DNA of 46,388 bases, taken from a virus. The notes beneath the pieces are model-generated. The model searched no databases and was not told the origin of the DNA. It saw nothing but the letters and a program-made list of their open reading frames with translations. Shown one piece after another: positions 25,493 through 31,779 of the stretch. Each line of letters begins with the position of its first letter. The stretch's first letter is position 1. The DNA is taken from the IMG/VR virus record IMGVR_UViG_3300050821_001168, positions 1-46,388 of that record; one strand, written 5' to 3'. The position numbers were made by a program, and so were the translations under genes.

Positions 25493-26800
25493 TCAATTCG
25501 TCGTGACGGTATTTCCAGCGGCAATTAACGTAGCTTTTGCGGTTAACCCCGCTCCGGTTGGCGTCGCAGACGTTCCGGTAATTGTGACCGTGTTGCCGGT
25601 GTAAAGCGTAGTGCCTCCCGTGCCGTTTAATGCGGCAAGAGCGATCAACAAATTGTTTACGCTCGTAACATTCAAGGCGCAGCTTGTAAACGTGACATTT
25701 TTCGTAACTGATTTTAACGATGAACCAATATTGAATGTGACAAGTCCATCGGTATTAAGGTTGAAAGTAAGCGAATTCCCCGAACCGTCATCGCCGATAG
25801 TCTGAATAACTGGCAACTGAACATTAATTAGCGATGTCATATCGTTGATCTTAAAATCACGAACAACGGTATTAAGTCTCGGAAACGATAAAGTAGGAAG
25901 CCCATTCATCGAGCCATTGTAAAAATTTCCAATGACAACCCTTCCGGCGATAGCGAAAAGCGGTAATGAGAGGGTTGTAACAGTGTCACCAAAAGGCCCA
26001 AAAGCACCTGTGCTGCCGGTCGAAGTAAATGCCGGTAAATTAACTGAGATTGCAGCGGTAAAACCTGGGCCAAAATCAGAGATAGAGTTTACAAACGATC
26101 CTAAATTAACTGAGGTTGCAGCGGTAAAGATCGCATAAAAACCACCGTTTATCATTACCAGCGAAGGAAAATTAACCGAGGTTGCAGCGGTAAAGATTGG
26201 AGAGAAATTACTATTAATTGCGACAACCGAACCATAATTAATCGTCGTAACATTGGTTGAAGCGGTTGTATCAGTTGCAATCAACCCGCTGACAGATATA
26301 TTGTCAATTTGGAGCGCACCTTCGTTAATAACGATATTTAGTCCTGTAGGATCACCGGTATAACTAATCGGATTAGTTAACGGTGCGCTCCCGCTCCCAC
26401 CCCCGCCTTTTGACGCAACCGCGCCGTTGCCGAGATAAATACGAAGCGTTGATGCACTCGATCCGGTAATAGCCGCGACGTAAGTTCCGCTACCACTCCA
26501 AACAGATGTGCTTACACCGGGCGGAATGGCTATGCTATTTAAGCCCACACCGGTTGTGTCTGCCGTGACGGAACTTGTGCCGATCGCAACAAATATTTCA
26601 ACCGCGCCATCGTTCAAAAGCGTAATGGTTCTGCAACTCGGGCTGACAGTGGGCAAAACGATACGAGCACTAGAGCTTGTGACCGTTAGTGTGGTCGCTC
26701 CGCATATTACCGAAGCTGGCGGCGGGCTTGGCGGCGGTTGTGCGAGCGTTGCCCCTGTCAGCGCAAGCAATAACGCAATTGCTAACTTAAATTTGTTCAT
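25493..26800 (-). CDS. Signal-peptide-bearing protein with solenoid repeats, paralogue of the next gene
   Basis: 435 aa from the ATG at 26800, SD GAGG placed as in its paralogue. The signal peptide is MNKFKLAIALLLALTGATLA before QPPPSPPP. Residues ~33-140 match the N-terminal domain of the 23940 gene (CGATTLTV, IVLPTVSPSCRTI, STLRIYLGNGAVASKGGGGSG). The rest is a leucine-rich-like solenoid of ~22-residue repeats (TAATSVNFPSLVMI, TAATSVNLGSFVN, TAAISVNLPAFTS), reminiscent of BspA-like surface proteins. It ends with a small NGTGGTTLYTGNTVTI domain. A protein-binding surface is likely; its target is unknown. It overlaps no neighbour and lies in the envelope-directed cluster. Confidence 0.78.
   Translation of the reverse strand: MNKFKLAIALLLALTGATLAQPPPSPPPASVICGATTLTVTSSSARIVLPTVSPSCRTITLLNDGAVEIFVAIGTSSVTADTTGVGLNSIAIPPGVSTSVWSGSGTYVAAITGSSASTLRIYLGNGAVASKGGGGSGSAPLTNPISYTGDPTGLNIVINEGALQIDNISVSGLIATDTTASTNVTTINYGSVVAINSNFSPIFTAATSVNFPSLVMINGGFYAIFTAATSVNLGSFVNSISDFGPGFTAAISVNLPAFTSTGSTGAFGPFGDTVTTLSLPLFAIAGRVVIGNFYNGSMNGLPTLSFPRLNTVVRDFKINDMTSLINVQLPVIQTIGDDGSGNSLTFNLNTDGLVTFNIGSSLKSVTKNVTFTSCALNVTSVNNLLIALAALNGTGGTTLYTGNTVTITGTSATPTGAGLTAKATLIAAGNTVTTN
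26040..26237 (-). repeat. Three 66-bp tandem repeats inside the solenoid gene
   Basis: Copies start at 26040, 26106 and 26172 (plus-strand coordinates). The first ~24 bases, TTAACYGAGRTTGCAGCGGTAAA, are nearly identical in all three, while the rest of each unit diverges. The period equals 22 residues of the encoded leucine-rich-like solenoid. High DNA identity in the core allows copy-number change without a frameshift. Confidence 0.85.
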
Positions 26801-26808
26801 TGTAAACC

Positions 26809-27027
26809 TCATTTTCTACCACATTCCAACACGATGAATTCATTTTGAGCTAAAATTCGTCGTTTTGTTTCATAGCTCAGATTTGCAATATCACTGTCGC
26901 TTAACAAAATTGGCGACAATCCGACGCAAACGCTATCCTTGCTTGAAGTCGGAACGCAACCGCTTATCAACGTCAGCATTACTGAGCCGATCAACGTTCG
27001 TATCAATGCTCTTTTTATCTTCAGCAT
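26809..27027 (-). CDS. Small lipoprotein, candidate Rz1-like outer-membrane spanin
   Basis: 72 aa. SD GAGG before ATG. It has a lipoprotein signal: basic start, hydrophobic LIGSVMLTLISGC with lipobox ISGC (C24). The mature part reads C..LSPILLSDSDIANLSYETK, RRILAQNEFIVLEC, similar to a small lipoprotein family common beside phage lysis genes (pattern CxxxxPIxxSxxDxLSxxTxxxILxxN). Its first ~95 bases overlap the short helical gene 26933-27097 in another frame, as Rz1 overlaps Rz. Rz1 function is a guess from architecture; lipoprotein status is well supported. Confidence 0.7.
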   Translation of the reverse strand: MLKIKRALIRTLIGSVMLTLISGCVPTSSKDSVCVGLSPILLSDSDIANLSYETKRRILAQNEFIVLECGRK

Positions 27028-27097
27028 CTTTAATTTCCTCGTGTGGTCGCTTATTAAGAAAATAATTAGCGATCCAATTCAAAAATTTCCAAAACAT
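26933..27097 (-). CDS. Short amphipathic membrane-associated protein, candidate Rz-like partner
   Basis: 54 aa from the second of two adjacent ATGs (27097; the first, 27100, forms TGATG with the previous stop). SD AAGGA is six bases from the second ATG. It begins with an aromatic-rich hydrophobic stretch FWKFLNWIANYFL and continues as a charged helix ending DRLSNADVDKRLRSDFKQ. Small proteins with this ending often precede the lipoprotein family encoded in the overlapping frame. At 54 aa it is very short for an inner-membrane spanin, so another lysis or membrane role is possible. Confidence 0.62.
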   Translation of the reverse strand: MFWKFLNWIANYFLNKRPHEEIKDAEDKKSIDTNVDRLSNADVDKRLRSDFKQG

Positions 27098-27099
27098 CA

Positions 27100-27291
27100 T
27101 CAATCCTTTGCTTTTGACGGAACAACCTTCAAATCCTTTTGTTTTAGATACCATGTCAGAAAAGCGGTATCTAAATTCAACAAGGGGACCGCGATTGTTG
27201 CCCCTGCGGTAATCGCAACGGCTGGCGCGACACCGCACCGTGCCAGCCCGAGAAGGGCCAGCACGGCACACACCTGGCTAAAGCGTATCAT
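27100..27291 (-). CDS. Small hydrophobic envelope protein
   Basis: 63 aa, overlapping the lipoprotein gene before it by four bases (ATGA) and the next gene by one base (TGATG). It has a hydrophobic N-terminus (FSQVCAVLALLGLA) followed by RCG and a second hydrophobic run VAPAVAITAGATIAVPLL, then a charged tail. The Cys after LAR does not fit a good lipobox because of Arg at -1, so it is more likely a two-segment membrane protein than a lipoprotein. Function unknown; place in the lysis/envelope cluster suggests a membrane role. Confidence 0.65.
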   Translation of the reverse strand: MIRFSQVCAVLALLGLARCGVAPAVAITAGATIAVPLLNLDTAFLTWYLKQKDLKVVPSKAKD

Positions 27292-27659
27292 GCGCCCGAT
27301 GGCACGGAAGCCGCTACCGCTGCCGCGACAGGCGCGGGAACGGTCGCAACCGGGATTGACGACATGACGGAAGCTGACGGCGCGGGAGCGGGAACCGCGC
27401 CATTAACGACTTCACCCGCGACGCTAATCGCGGAACAAGCCGTTGCAACCGCATTTGCTTCGGCATTCGTGACTTTAACGCCGACAACCGCCGCGAACAA
27501 CCCGCCATATTTGCAAACAAGCGTTCCGTCGTTCAATACGTTGGTTGCAACGGTTCCAATCTGAGTTGACGTTGCGGGTGAAATACCGAGACCTTCAAGA
27601 GTTGATACACAACCGGAAAGCATAAACAAACCGGTAATCAAAATTCCAAACTTACGCAT
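27288..27659 (-). CDS. Phage-encoded lipoprotein
   Basis: 123 aa from the ATG at 27659, chosen for GAGG nine bases upstream; an ATG at 27674 adds five residues. The N-terminus MRKFGILITGLFMLSGC is a textbook lipoprotein signal, with lipobox LSGC (C17). The mature protein is Ala/Val-rich, with two further Cys (C49 and C74 approximately) and a Pro/Ala tail (PAPAPSASVMSSIPVATVPA) that may span the periplasm or be disordered. No known domain recognised. It could act in lysis or in changing the host surface. Confidence 0.75.
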   Translation of the reverse strand: MRKFGILITGLFMLSGCVSTLEGLGISPATSTQIGTVATNVLNDGTLVCKYGGLFAAVVGVKVTNAEANAVATACSAISVAGEVVNGAVPAPAPSASVMSSIPVATVPAPVAAAVAASVPSGA

Positions 27660-27909
27660 TTTTGATATCCTCATTTTTCACCGGAACCGGTGAACTGTCA
27701 AAATAGTAAAAATGACCGAGTTTATAATGTTCGATAACCGCAGGATTATCAACCATGACTGTAAACTCGCCCATTGGCGATGCTTTCATAAAACGTCGAT
27801 CTTCCTCAATCCTTTCGTCATAACGAGCTTGAAAACAAAATTCGCGCGCGTCAAAATTCCAGGAAACTTCCTTAATCGAAATCAATTGAAATTTACAACG
27901 AACCTGCAT
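27652..27909 (-). CDS. Conserved phage protein of unknown function
   Basis: 85 aa from the ATG at 27909, which has a perfect GGAGG seven bases upstream. It begins MQVRCKFQLISIKEVSW and contains SPMGEFTVMVDNPAVIEHYK followed by LGHFYYFDSSPVPV. A protein with this shape (first strand MxVRCKFxxxSI, later PxGxxxxxxxNPxA...xxGxxYYxDFxP) is frequent in phages of Gram-negative bacteria near the lysis genes. No function is known to me. Confidence 0.75.
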   Translation of the reverse strand: MQVRCKFQLISIKEVSWNFDAREFCFQARYDERIEEDRRFMKASPMGEFTVMVDNPAVIEHYKLGHFYYFDSSPVPVKNEDIKNA

Positions 27910-27913
27910 CGCA

Positions 27914-28135
27914 TTACCTCCCAATTGCGGCCATAATTGAAGTTACCCCGGTAATTCCGAACATAACCCACTCTTGTCCCGTTGTCGGCAACGTTTGACT
28001 GTGCATCAACGTTCCAAGCGTTGAAAGCACAACCGCGATTGCTGCCCATGTTGAACCGGGCGAACCCATGATATTTGACAATCCGTGTGGCGGAGCTACC
28101 GCAACCGCCGTTGTTTCAATTGGTGTATCTACCAT
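27914..28135 (-). CDS. Candidate holin, small two-segment membrane protein
   Basis: 73 aa from the ATG at 28135, with AAGGAAAA upstream; longer in-frame starts overlap the gene before it. It has two hydrophobic segments, STWAAIAVVLSTLGTLM (about 28-44) and EWVMFGITGVTSIMAAI (about 55-71), joined by a short polar loop. Size, topology and position near the endolysin and coiled-coil membrane gene make it the best holin candidate of this genome. There is no sequence proof of pore formation. Confidence 0.6.
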   Translation of the reverse strand: MVDTPIETTAVAVAPPHGLSNIMGSPGSTWAAIAVVLSTLGTLMHSQTLPTTGQEWVMFGITGVTSIMAAIGR

Positions 28136-28145
28136 GTTATTTTCC

Positions 28146-28484
28146 TTATTTCCAAAATTTGATTTTTTCAATGAAGGTAAAAGCCCCATTGTCGTGTAGG
28201 TTGACAACCGCAACCCATATTGTCGTCACGCCGATGACAATTGCAAACAATATTTTAACCACGCTCACAAATAATCCACCGGCAACGACAATTCTGTTGA
28301 TATTTTCAAGAACCTTTGCGTTAGCCGTTGACTGCGCTAATGTTTGGTCTAGTTGTGACTTCATCAATGCGAGATCAACGATAATTCGACTGTCTTTTGT
28401 TTTGAGGTCAGCAACCTCACGAGCTAAACCTGACGTTACTTCTCGAAGATCGCCAATCGCAGCAATCATATCGTCCCGCGTCAT
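28146..28484 (-). CDS. Coiled-coil membrane protein (XhlA-like)
   Basis: 112 aa. The ATG directly follows the TAA of the small gene before it. Residues 1-65 form a heptad-rich coiled coil (IGDLREVTSGLAREVADLKT, IIVDLALMKSQLDQTLAQS), and one long hydrophobic segment follows (VAGGLFVSVVKILFAIVIGV and TTIWVAVV). The C-terminus is short and basic. This is the layout of XhlA-type proteins that go with phage holins. It is likely an inner-membrane lysis accessory protein. Confidence 0.68.
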   Translation of the reverse strand: MTRDDMIAAIGDLREVTSGLAREVADLKTKDSRIIVDLALMKSQLDQTLAQSTANAKVLENINRIVVAGGLFVSVVKILFAIVIGVTTIWVAVVNLHDNGAFTFIEKIKFWK

Positions 28485-28637
28485 TTAACTCTCGGCAATG
28501 GCTTGAGTAATCGGATTTTCCGTAAGTTTTGGCGCGGCTTCCGCAGTTGAATGATCGAGTTGAACGATTGGTTTTACAACTTCAACCGGAACCGATGATT
28601 TAATCAGGTTCACCGGATAATGTTTGAACGTAGGCAT
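28485..28637 (-). CDS. Small unknown protein (50 aa)
   Basis: A 50-residue frame with ATG at 28637 behind a strong SD (GGGGG, seven bases away) and TAA touching the ATG of the coiled-coil gene. It starts MPTFKHYPVNLIKSSVPVEV and ends in a Pro/Ala/Glu-rich stretch. It has no hydrophobic segment. Tight spacing, good SD and codon use like its neighbours support a real gene. No homologue is known to me. Confidence 0.68.
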   Translation of the reverse strand: MPTFKHYPVNLIKSSVPVEVVKPIVQLDHSTAEAAPKLTENPITQAIAES

Positions 28638-28703
28638 TGAATAACCCCCTTTTCAAAATATCCACTCGCGACTAGCACACCTTCCGCCCGTTTCGCCAGT
28701 AGC

Positions 28704-28733
28704 AAAAAAGCCCGGCTGCGTAGGCAACCGGGC
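28704..28733 (-). terminator. Intrinsic terminator, leftward
   Basis: On the minus strand GCCCGG (28733-28728) pairs with CCGGGC (28715-28710); an inner TGC/GCA pair extends the stem across one mismatch. It is followed by six T residues (28709-28704). It lies between the endolysin gene and the 50-aa gene, so transcription of the small-gene/endolysin block ends or is attenuated here before the lysis and late genes. Confidence 0.87.
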
Positions 28734-28783
28734 AAAGTTTGGCCTGACCGCGGCGCATCACCAATCGACGCCGCTTATATGAT

Positions 28784-29317
28784 TTATGCCTTTTGGGGAG
28801 CTTGTGCAATCATTTTGATTGCTTCCGTTTGCATGTAAACTTCGCGCCGTTTCCAACCATTCAAATACAACGGCGCGTTGCGTAATGCTGAAAGAAATTC
28901 CATATCCGCTGACGCGATTTTCAAAATCAACGTTTCGCTTTCAATCTTACTAATTGCCGCCAGTGTTTTCGGTCCAATCACACCATCGGATGCGCTGCCC
29001 ACAATGCGTTGTAGCAATTCGGCGGCGTGTGTATCGCCCGACAATGTGGCGTCGTTGAATACCATCAGATCAACGCCGATTGGCAAAGCGTCACAGTTAT
29101 TCGCTTCCCAATAGTTAAATTTCAACACCTTTGCAAAATCGGAAACCGGCGCGGCGTTCATATCACCTGACACAAGCCCCGAGTCAACCGCGTCAGCCCA
29201 ACTGTATTGGGTGACACCGTATGACGTTGCAAATTTTTCGCCCGGAGCGGCATCAACACGCACTCCGTCAAAAATCCAAAACGCATTTAAGCAAGCCTCA
29301 AAATTACCTTGTGCCAT
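28784..29317 (-). CDS. Endolysin, GH108-like with peptidoglycan-binding domain
   Basis: 177 aa from the ATG at 29317, with GGAG eight bases upstream; a TTG at 29350 is an earlier but weaker start. The C-terminal part (KVLKFNYWEANNCDALPIGV, LMVFNDA, ELLQRIVG then DGVIGPKTLAAI) is a good match to GH108 plus PG-binding-3. At the N-terminus the family motif EGGYxxDPxDxGGATxxGIT is replaced by F16-D17-GVRVDAAPGEKFATSYGVT: the expected catalytic Glu appears as Asp17. Either the enzyme works with Asp or it uses another residue. It degrades the cell wall at lysis. No signal peptide. Confidence 0.8.
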   Translation of the reverse strand: MAQGNFEACLNAFWIFDGVRVDAAPGEKFATSYGVTQYSWADAVDSGLVSGDMNAAPVSDFAKVLKFNYWEANNCDALPIGVDLMVFNDATLSGDTHAAELLQRIVGSASDGVIGPKTLAAISKIESETLILKIASADMEFLSALRNAPLYLNGWKRREVYMQTEAIKMIAQAPQKA

Positions 29318-29318
29318 T

Positions 29319-29543
29319 TTACCAGCTCCGTGTGAGTTTAGGTTCGCCAACCCGCGACCTACCGTTATGACGTTTTTCGTAATTGCAATCGAGGCACCAG
29401 AACACCCAATTTTTGTTGATTTGTTCTGATCCGTTTTTTCGTTTACGTTTTCGTGTGTGTTGATATGGACGCCAGTTTAATGCTGTTAATGTGTGAATTC
29501 CGGCCGGACATTTTTCAGGTCGCGGCTTTTTGCGCGCGTCCAT
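29319..29543 (-). CDS. Small zinc-ribbon-like basic protein
   Basis: 74 aa. The stop TAA is one base from the endolysin ATG, so the genes are packed. The sequence is strongly basic with C12, H17, and WCLDC (C50, C53), a CxxxxH...CxxC set that could bind zinc. Between them lies HTRKRKRKNG. It could bind nucleic acid. No HNH catalytic His pair is evident, so I do not call it a nuclease. Unknown function. Confidence 0.58.
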   Translation of the reverse strand: MDARKKPRPEKCPAGIHTLTALNWRPYQHTRKRKRKNGSEQINKNWVFWCLDCNYEKRHNGRSRVGEPKLTRSW

Positions 29544-29547
29544 ATGT

Positions 29548-29751
29548 TCACCGATGCTTTATCGTGTGATACTGAATAGCTTCAATTTCCGAAGCCATGT
29601 CGTTAAGCGTTTTCGCCGTTGACGCATAGGTATCTTTTTCCTTTTTCGTTTTGGCAATTGCATATTGAGCAAGAGCCGTGCCAGCTTTTTCACGGATTTT
29701 TTCGACGATTTCATTTCGCGCACCGTCCCGCGTTTTCATTTCCGATAACAT
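29548..29751 (-). CDS. Small helical protein of unknown function
   Basis: 67 aa. ATG at 29751 with AAAGG nine bases upstream; an ATG four codons later (29739) is also possible. It is almost entirely helical and charged (RNEIVEKIREKAGTALAQYA, KEKDTYASTAKTLNDMASEI). Its C-terminal phrase MASEIEAIQY resembles the FRMEIEAIEF of the next gene, so the two may be distant duplicates. Confidence 0.62.
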   Translation of the reverse strand: MLSEMKTRDGARNEIVEKIREKAGTALAQYAIAKTKKEKDTYASTAKTLNDMASEIEAIQYHTIKHR

Positions 29752-29756
29752 TTGAT

Positions 29757-30005
29757 TTAACCTTTCATTGCGTTTGACTGTGAAGCAACCTTAAATTCAA
29801 TTGCCTCAATTTCCATTCGGAACAAACGAAATTCCGTTACCAGTTTATCGGCTTCAACATAAGCCTTACTGCCAACCGGATATTTGTTCAGATCATTCGT
29901 TAAATGCTCAATTTTGTCACGAAACATGGTCAGGATTTCGAGCTTGAATTCAATTCGTGAACGTGCCGCCGATACGGCTGGTGGAATGCTAGTTGCCCGT
30001 GGCAT
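29757..30005 (-). CDS. Small helical protein of unknown function
   Basis: 82 aa from the ATG at 30005 (SD GGTGG); ATG at 30017 also open but has no SD. Two predicted helices: RIEFKLEILTMFRDKIEHLT and AYVEADKLVTEFRLFRMEIE, then AIEFKVASQ. It is similar in style to the 29548 product (shared MxxEIEAIxx), with five bases between the genes. It overlaps the gene before it in another frame. Coiled-coil or dimeric helical protein likely; role unknown. Confidence 0.62.
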   Translation of the reverse strand: MPRATSIPPAVSAARSRIEFKLEILTMFRDKIEHLTNDLNKYPVGSKAYVEADKLVTEFRLFRMEIEAIEFKVASQSNAMKG

Positions 30006-30312
30006 TGTCGCCACCATTAAGCGTTATCGTTTGCGGCGATTGCCACGTTTCCCACTGGTAGGATAAACCCATATATCCATTCTCAAACCTTAACGATCCG
30101 ACATCAACCTGTCGCGTGCGGCGCGCAATCTCACGCGCACCATTCGGTTGATAACGTTTTGACATTGACGCTTTAACAACGCGCCGATCAAATTTCGGTC
30201 GATTTGTTCGTTGTTCGGTTTGATTTTTCGTTGCATGTGCCAACTCAAATATTTTGAACGCTTCTATAATCGCCCGGCTCATTAAGCTCGCATTACCGAG
30301 ACCGTAACGCAT
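29989..30312 (-). CDS. Hypothetical basic protein
   Basis: 107 aa from the ATG at 30312, with AAGGA eight bases upstream and the cassette AAAGGAAAACGACGATG shared by other small genes here. It starts RYGLGNASLMSRAIIEAFKI and has a strongly basic middle (RPKFDRRVVKASMSKRYQPN), ending WETWQSPQTITLNGGDN. Basic composition suggests nucleic acid binding. Nothing recognised. Confidence 0.6.
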   Translation of the reverse strand: MRYGLGNASLMSRAIIEAFKIFELAHATKNQTEQRTNRPKFDRRVVKASMSKRYQPNGAREIARRTRQVDVGSLRFENGYMGLSYQWETWQSPQTITLNGGDNATGN

Positions 30313-30466
30313 CGTCGTTTTCCTTTCCATCAAGGTATTGAGTTAAGTTATGCGCGCGAAGTGCATTCGTGTTTGCAACAGCGCGACTTGCGAGATATCT
30401 TCCTTTCCGAAGATGCCATTTAACCAAAACGGCAATTTCTTCATCGGTCAGCTCAACCTTTTTCAT
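30293..30466 (-). CDS. Small unknown protein (57 aa)
   Basis: 57-residue frame with ATG at 30466 overlapping the stop of the gene before it (ATGA) and its own stop TAA inside the next gene. It begins MKKVELTDEEIAVLVKWHLR and continues KGRYLASRAVANTNALRAHN. The pattern of LTDEEIxxLVxWHLxxG resembles short helical phage proteins. It is a plausible real gene because of coupling and good codon use. Function unknown. Confidence 0.66.
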   Translation of the reverse strand: MKKVELTDEEIAVLVKWHLRKGRYLASRAVANTNALRAHNLTQYLDGKENDDALRSR

Positions 30467-30639
30467 TTTGTTATTTTCTCCACCGCTTCATTCAATATGC
30501 CTCGCATTTCCGGTGCGCTACCATTCTCAATCGCTTTCAAAACTGCGCCATAAAGCAAGAGAAGATCGTCGCGCAATTTTTTCCCCGCGCCAATATGACG
30601 CGCTGACCATTCGTTGACCGAACGAATTGACGCCGCCAT
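30463..30639 (-). CDS. Small helical protein (58 aa)
   Basis: 58 aa from the ATG at 30639, which forms TGATG with the VRR-NUC stop and has GGGGA upstream. The sequence AASIRSVNEWSARHIGAGKK then LRDDLLLLYGAVLKAIENG is helical and amphipathic. It is coupled at both ends to its neighbours. No known family; it may work with the nuclease encoded just before it. Confidence 0.64.
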   Translation of the reverse strand: MAASIRSVNEWSARHIGAGKKLRDDLLLLYGAVLKAIENGSAPEMRGILNEAVEKITK

Positions 30640-31052
30640 CACATTTCCCCTTCGTGTAAGTATGCTTCCAACGTATCTCGCGCATGTTCCCAACCGTAAC
30701 AAACTTGAACCGAGAAACCTTGTTCCTCTAGTTTTTCTTTCCAATACGATTGAGCTTTGCTAGGTATTCCCTGCCGCTTATCGTTGCTTCGCGGTCGCTT
30801 CAATTCGATAAATAACCCGTGGCATTCGTGACGCGGGACCGGTAAACCAATGTCGGGAAAACCGGATTTAGCTCCGGTCGCTTTCATTCGCGTAGCTACG
30901 GCAATGTGTCGATGACCGCCATTCGGAATGGCATACATTAACCTGAGCAATGGTTGTTGATACGCGGCAGTCGAAGCCCAACAAAACAACGCCGATTGAT
31001 GACCGTCCTCGGTTCCCGACTTCGCGAGGTATTGAGGCGTAATGCTAACCAT
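30639..31052 (-). CDS. VRR-NUC domain nuclease
   Basis: 137 aa from the ATG at 31052, which overlaps the end of the gene before it by eight bases. It is a stand-alone VRR-NUC nuclease of the PD-(D/E)XK superfamily: AIPNGG, then KATGAKSGFPDIGLPVPRH with D67, FIELKRP with E83 and K85, and QGIPSKAQSYWKEKL with Q101, followed by GFSVQVCYGWEHA. All expected residues are present. Phage VRR-NUC proteins are thought to act as structure-specific nucleases in recombination or resolution. It lies among small unknown genes, apart from the replication operon. Confidence 0.9.
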   Translation of the reverse strand: MVSITPQYLAKSGTEDGHQSALFCWASTAAYQQPLLRLMYAIPNGGHRHIAVATRMKATGAKSGFPDIGLPVPRHECHGLFIELKRPRSNDKRQGIPSKAQSYWKEKLEEQGFSVQVCYGWEHARDTLEAYLHEGEM

Positions 31053-31239
31053 TGATGAAATCGCGCCGTATGCTGTAATACTCAATCACATCAACGTTAA
31101 CGTGGAGTTCCTTCGCCACACTAACAACGCGATTGACATAATCAACGGCGCTATTCAATTTAATAAATGCACCAAACATTTGATCGCGTATTGGTTCGTC
31201 GCCCAAAAAACCGGAGCAAACAATTTTAACCACATACAT
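31045..31239 (-). CDS. Small unknown protein
   Basis: 64 aa with SD GAGG six bases from the ATG. It starts MYVVKIVCSGFLGDEPIRDQ and continues MFGAFIKLNSAVDYVNRVVS. One Cys, mixed alpha/beta character. The end overlaps the start of the nuclease gene by eight bases, so coupled translation is likely. I recognise no family. Confidence 0.66.
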   Translation of the reverse strand: MYVVKIVCSGFLGDEPIRDQMFGAFIKLNSAVDYVNRVVSVAKELHVNVDVIEYYSIRRDFING

Positions 31240-31252
31240 GACAAGCCTCGTT

Positions 31253-31435
31253 TCAGTTATTCAACTGCACAATAAGTTTATTCAATTCATCTCGAAATTC
31301 CATTACGCTTTTGACCGGAAACAACGCGACGCTAATGACGGTTTCATCCAAAGTAAGAAACGCAATTGCAATTTGACCATCAATGGCCTTACAACCTATA
31401 ATAATATCGTCACCCGGTTTCATTCCGTCTGTCAT
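31253..31435 (-). CDS. Small unknown protein (60 aa)
   Basis: 60 aa from the ATG at 31435, behind SD AGGGG; the open frame continues upstream without a start that has an SD. It begins MTDGMKPGDDIIIGCKAIDG and has two more beta strands (IAIAFLTLDETVISVALFPV), then a short helix. It is the first gene after the leftward terminator at 31728-31750 and after the shared promoter-like element at 31593-31578. Function unknown. Confidence 0.66.
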   Translation of the reverse strand: MTDGMKPGDDIIIGCKAIDGQIAIAFLTLDETVISVALFPVKSVMEFRDELNKLIVQLNN

Positions 31436-31727
31436 GCGTTGCCCCTTTTGGTTGCTCGCACCCTGTAAAGGCCACTCCGGGCGCAAGCCGCCTGGCCGGA
31501 GCGACACATACGAGATTGCCCCAAACCTCAATCCCGCCAGCGTGCGAGCTTGCCAGCTAGGACAGAGCAAACGGATTCCCGTCAACGGCATATTTTGACC
31601 TGGCCCGACATGCCCACAACTGGCTCCCGGCGAGGCTACAGGCCGGTGCGGGCTTGCCAGCTATCAGGGTAGCGGCCAGAGCGGCGCGGCTGGTGTACGG
31701 CACGGCTGGCGCGGATCGTCAGGCAAC
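31436..31727. other. Non-coding GC-rich control segment
   Basis: About 290 bases without a convincing gene on either strand. It is richer in G+C than the flanking genes. It holds the leftward element ATATGCCGTTGACGGG (31593-31578 on the minus strand), placed ~145 bases before the next gene, and two copies of GCTTGCCAGCTA (around 31552 and 31650). It follows a terminator, so it probably restarts leftward transcription. Confidence 0.6.
31578..31593 (-). promoter_or_regulatory. Shared promoter-like element ATATGCCGTTGACGGG
   Basis: Minus-strand copy of a 16-nt element also found at 34137-34152 and 39035-39050 (plus strand). It contains TTGAC(G), a good -35 box, and points to the gene starting at 31435. 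No consensus -10 box is evident at 16-18 bases downstream. Confidence 0.6.
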
Positions 31728-31750
31728 AAAAAACCAGCCCGAAGGCTGGT
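31728..31750 (-). terminator. Intrinsic terminator with UUCG loop, leftward
   Basis: On the minus strand ACCAGCC (31750-31744), loop TTCG, GGCTGGT (31739-31733) and then a T-run ending at 31728. It is a perfect 7-bp stem with the very stable UUCG tetraloop. It follows the 70-aa gene at 31780 and closes the first block of small leftward genes (33369-31780). Confidence 0.9.
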
Positions 31751-31779
31751 CAGTTGTCAGACAAGGGGGCAAGTCGCGG

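Noticed and set aside
26939-27367. Rightward open frame (142 codons) opposite the small envelope genes
   Set aside because: Antisense to four genes with SDs and overlapping start-stop pairs; no ribosome-binding site of its own.
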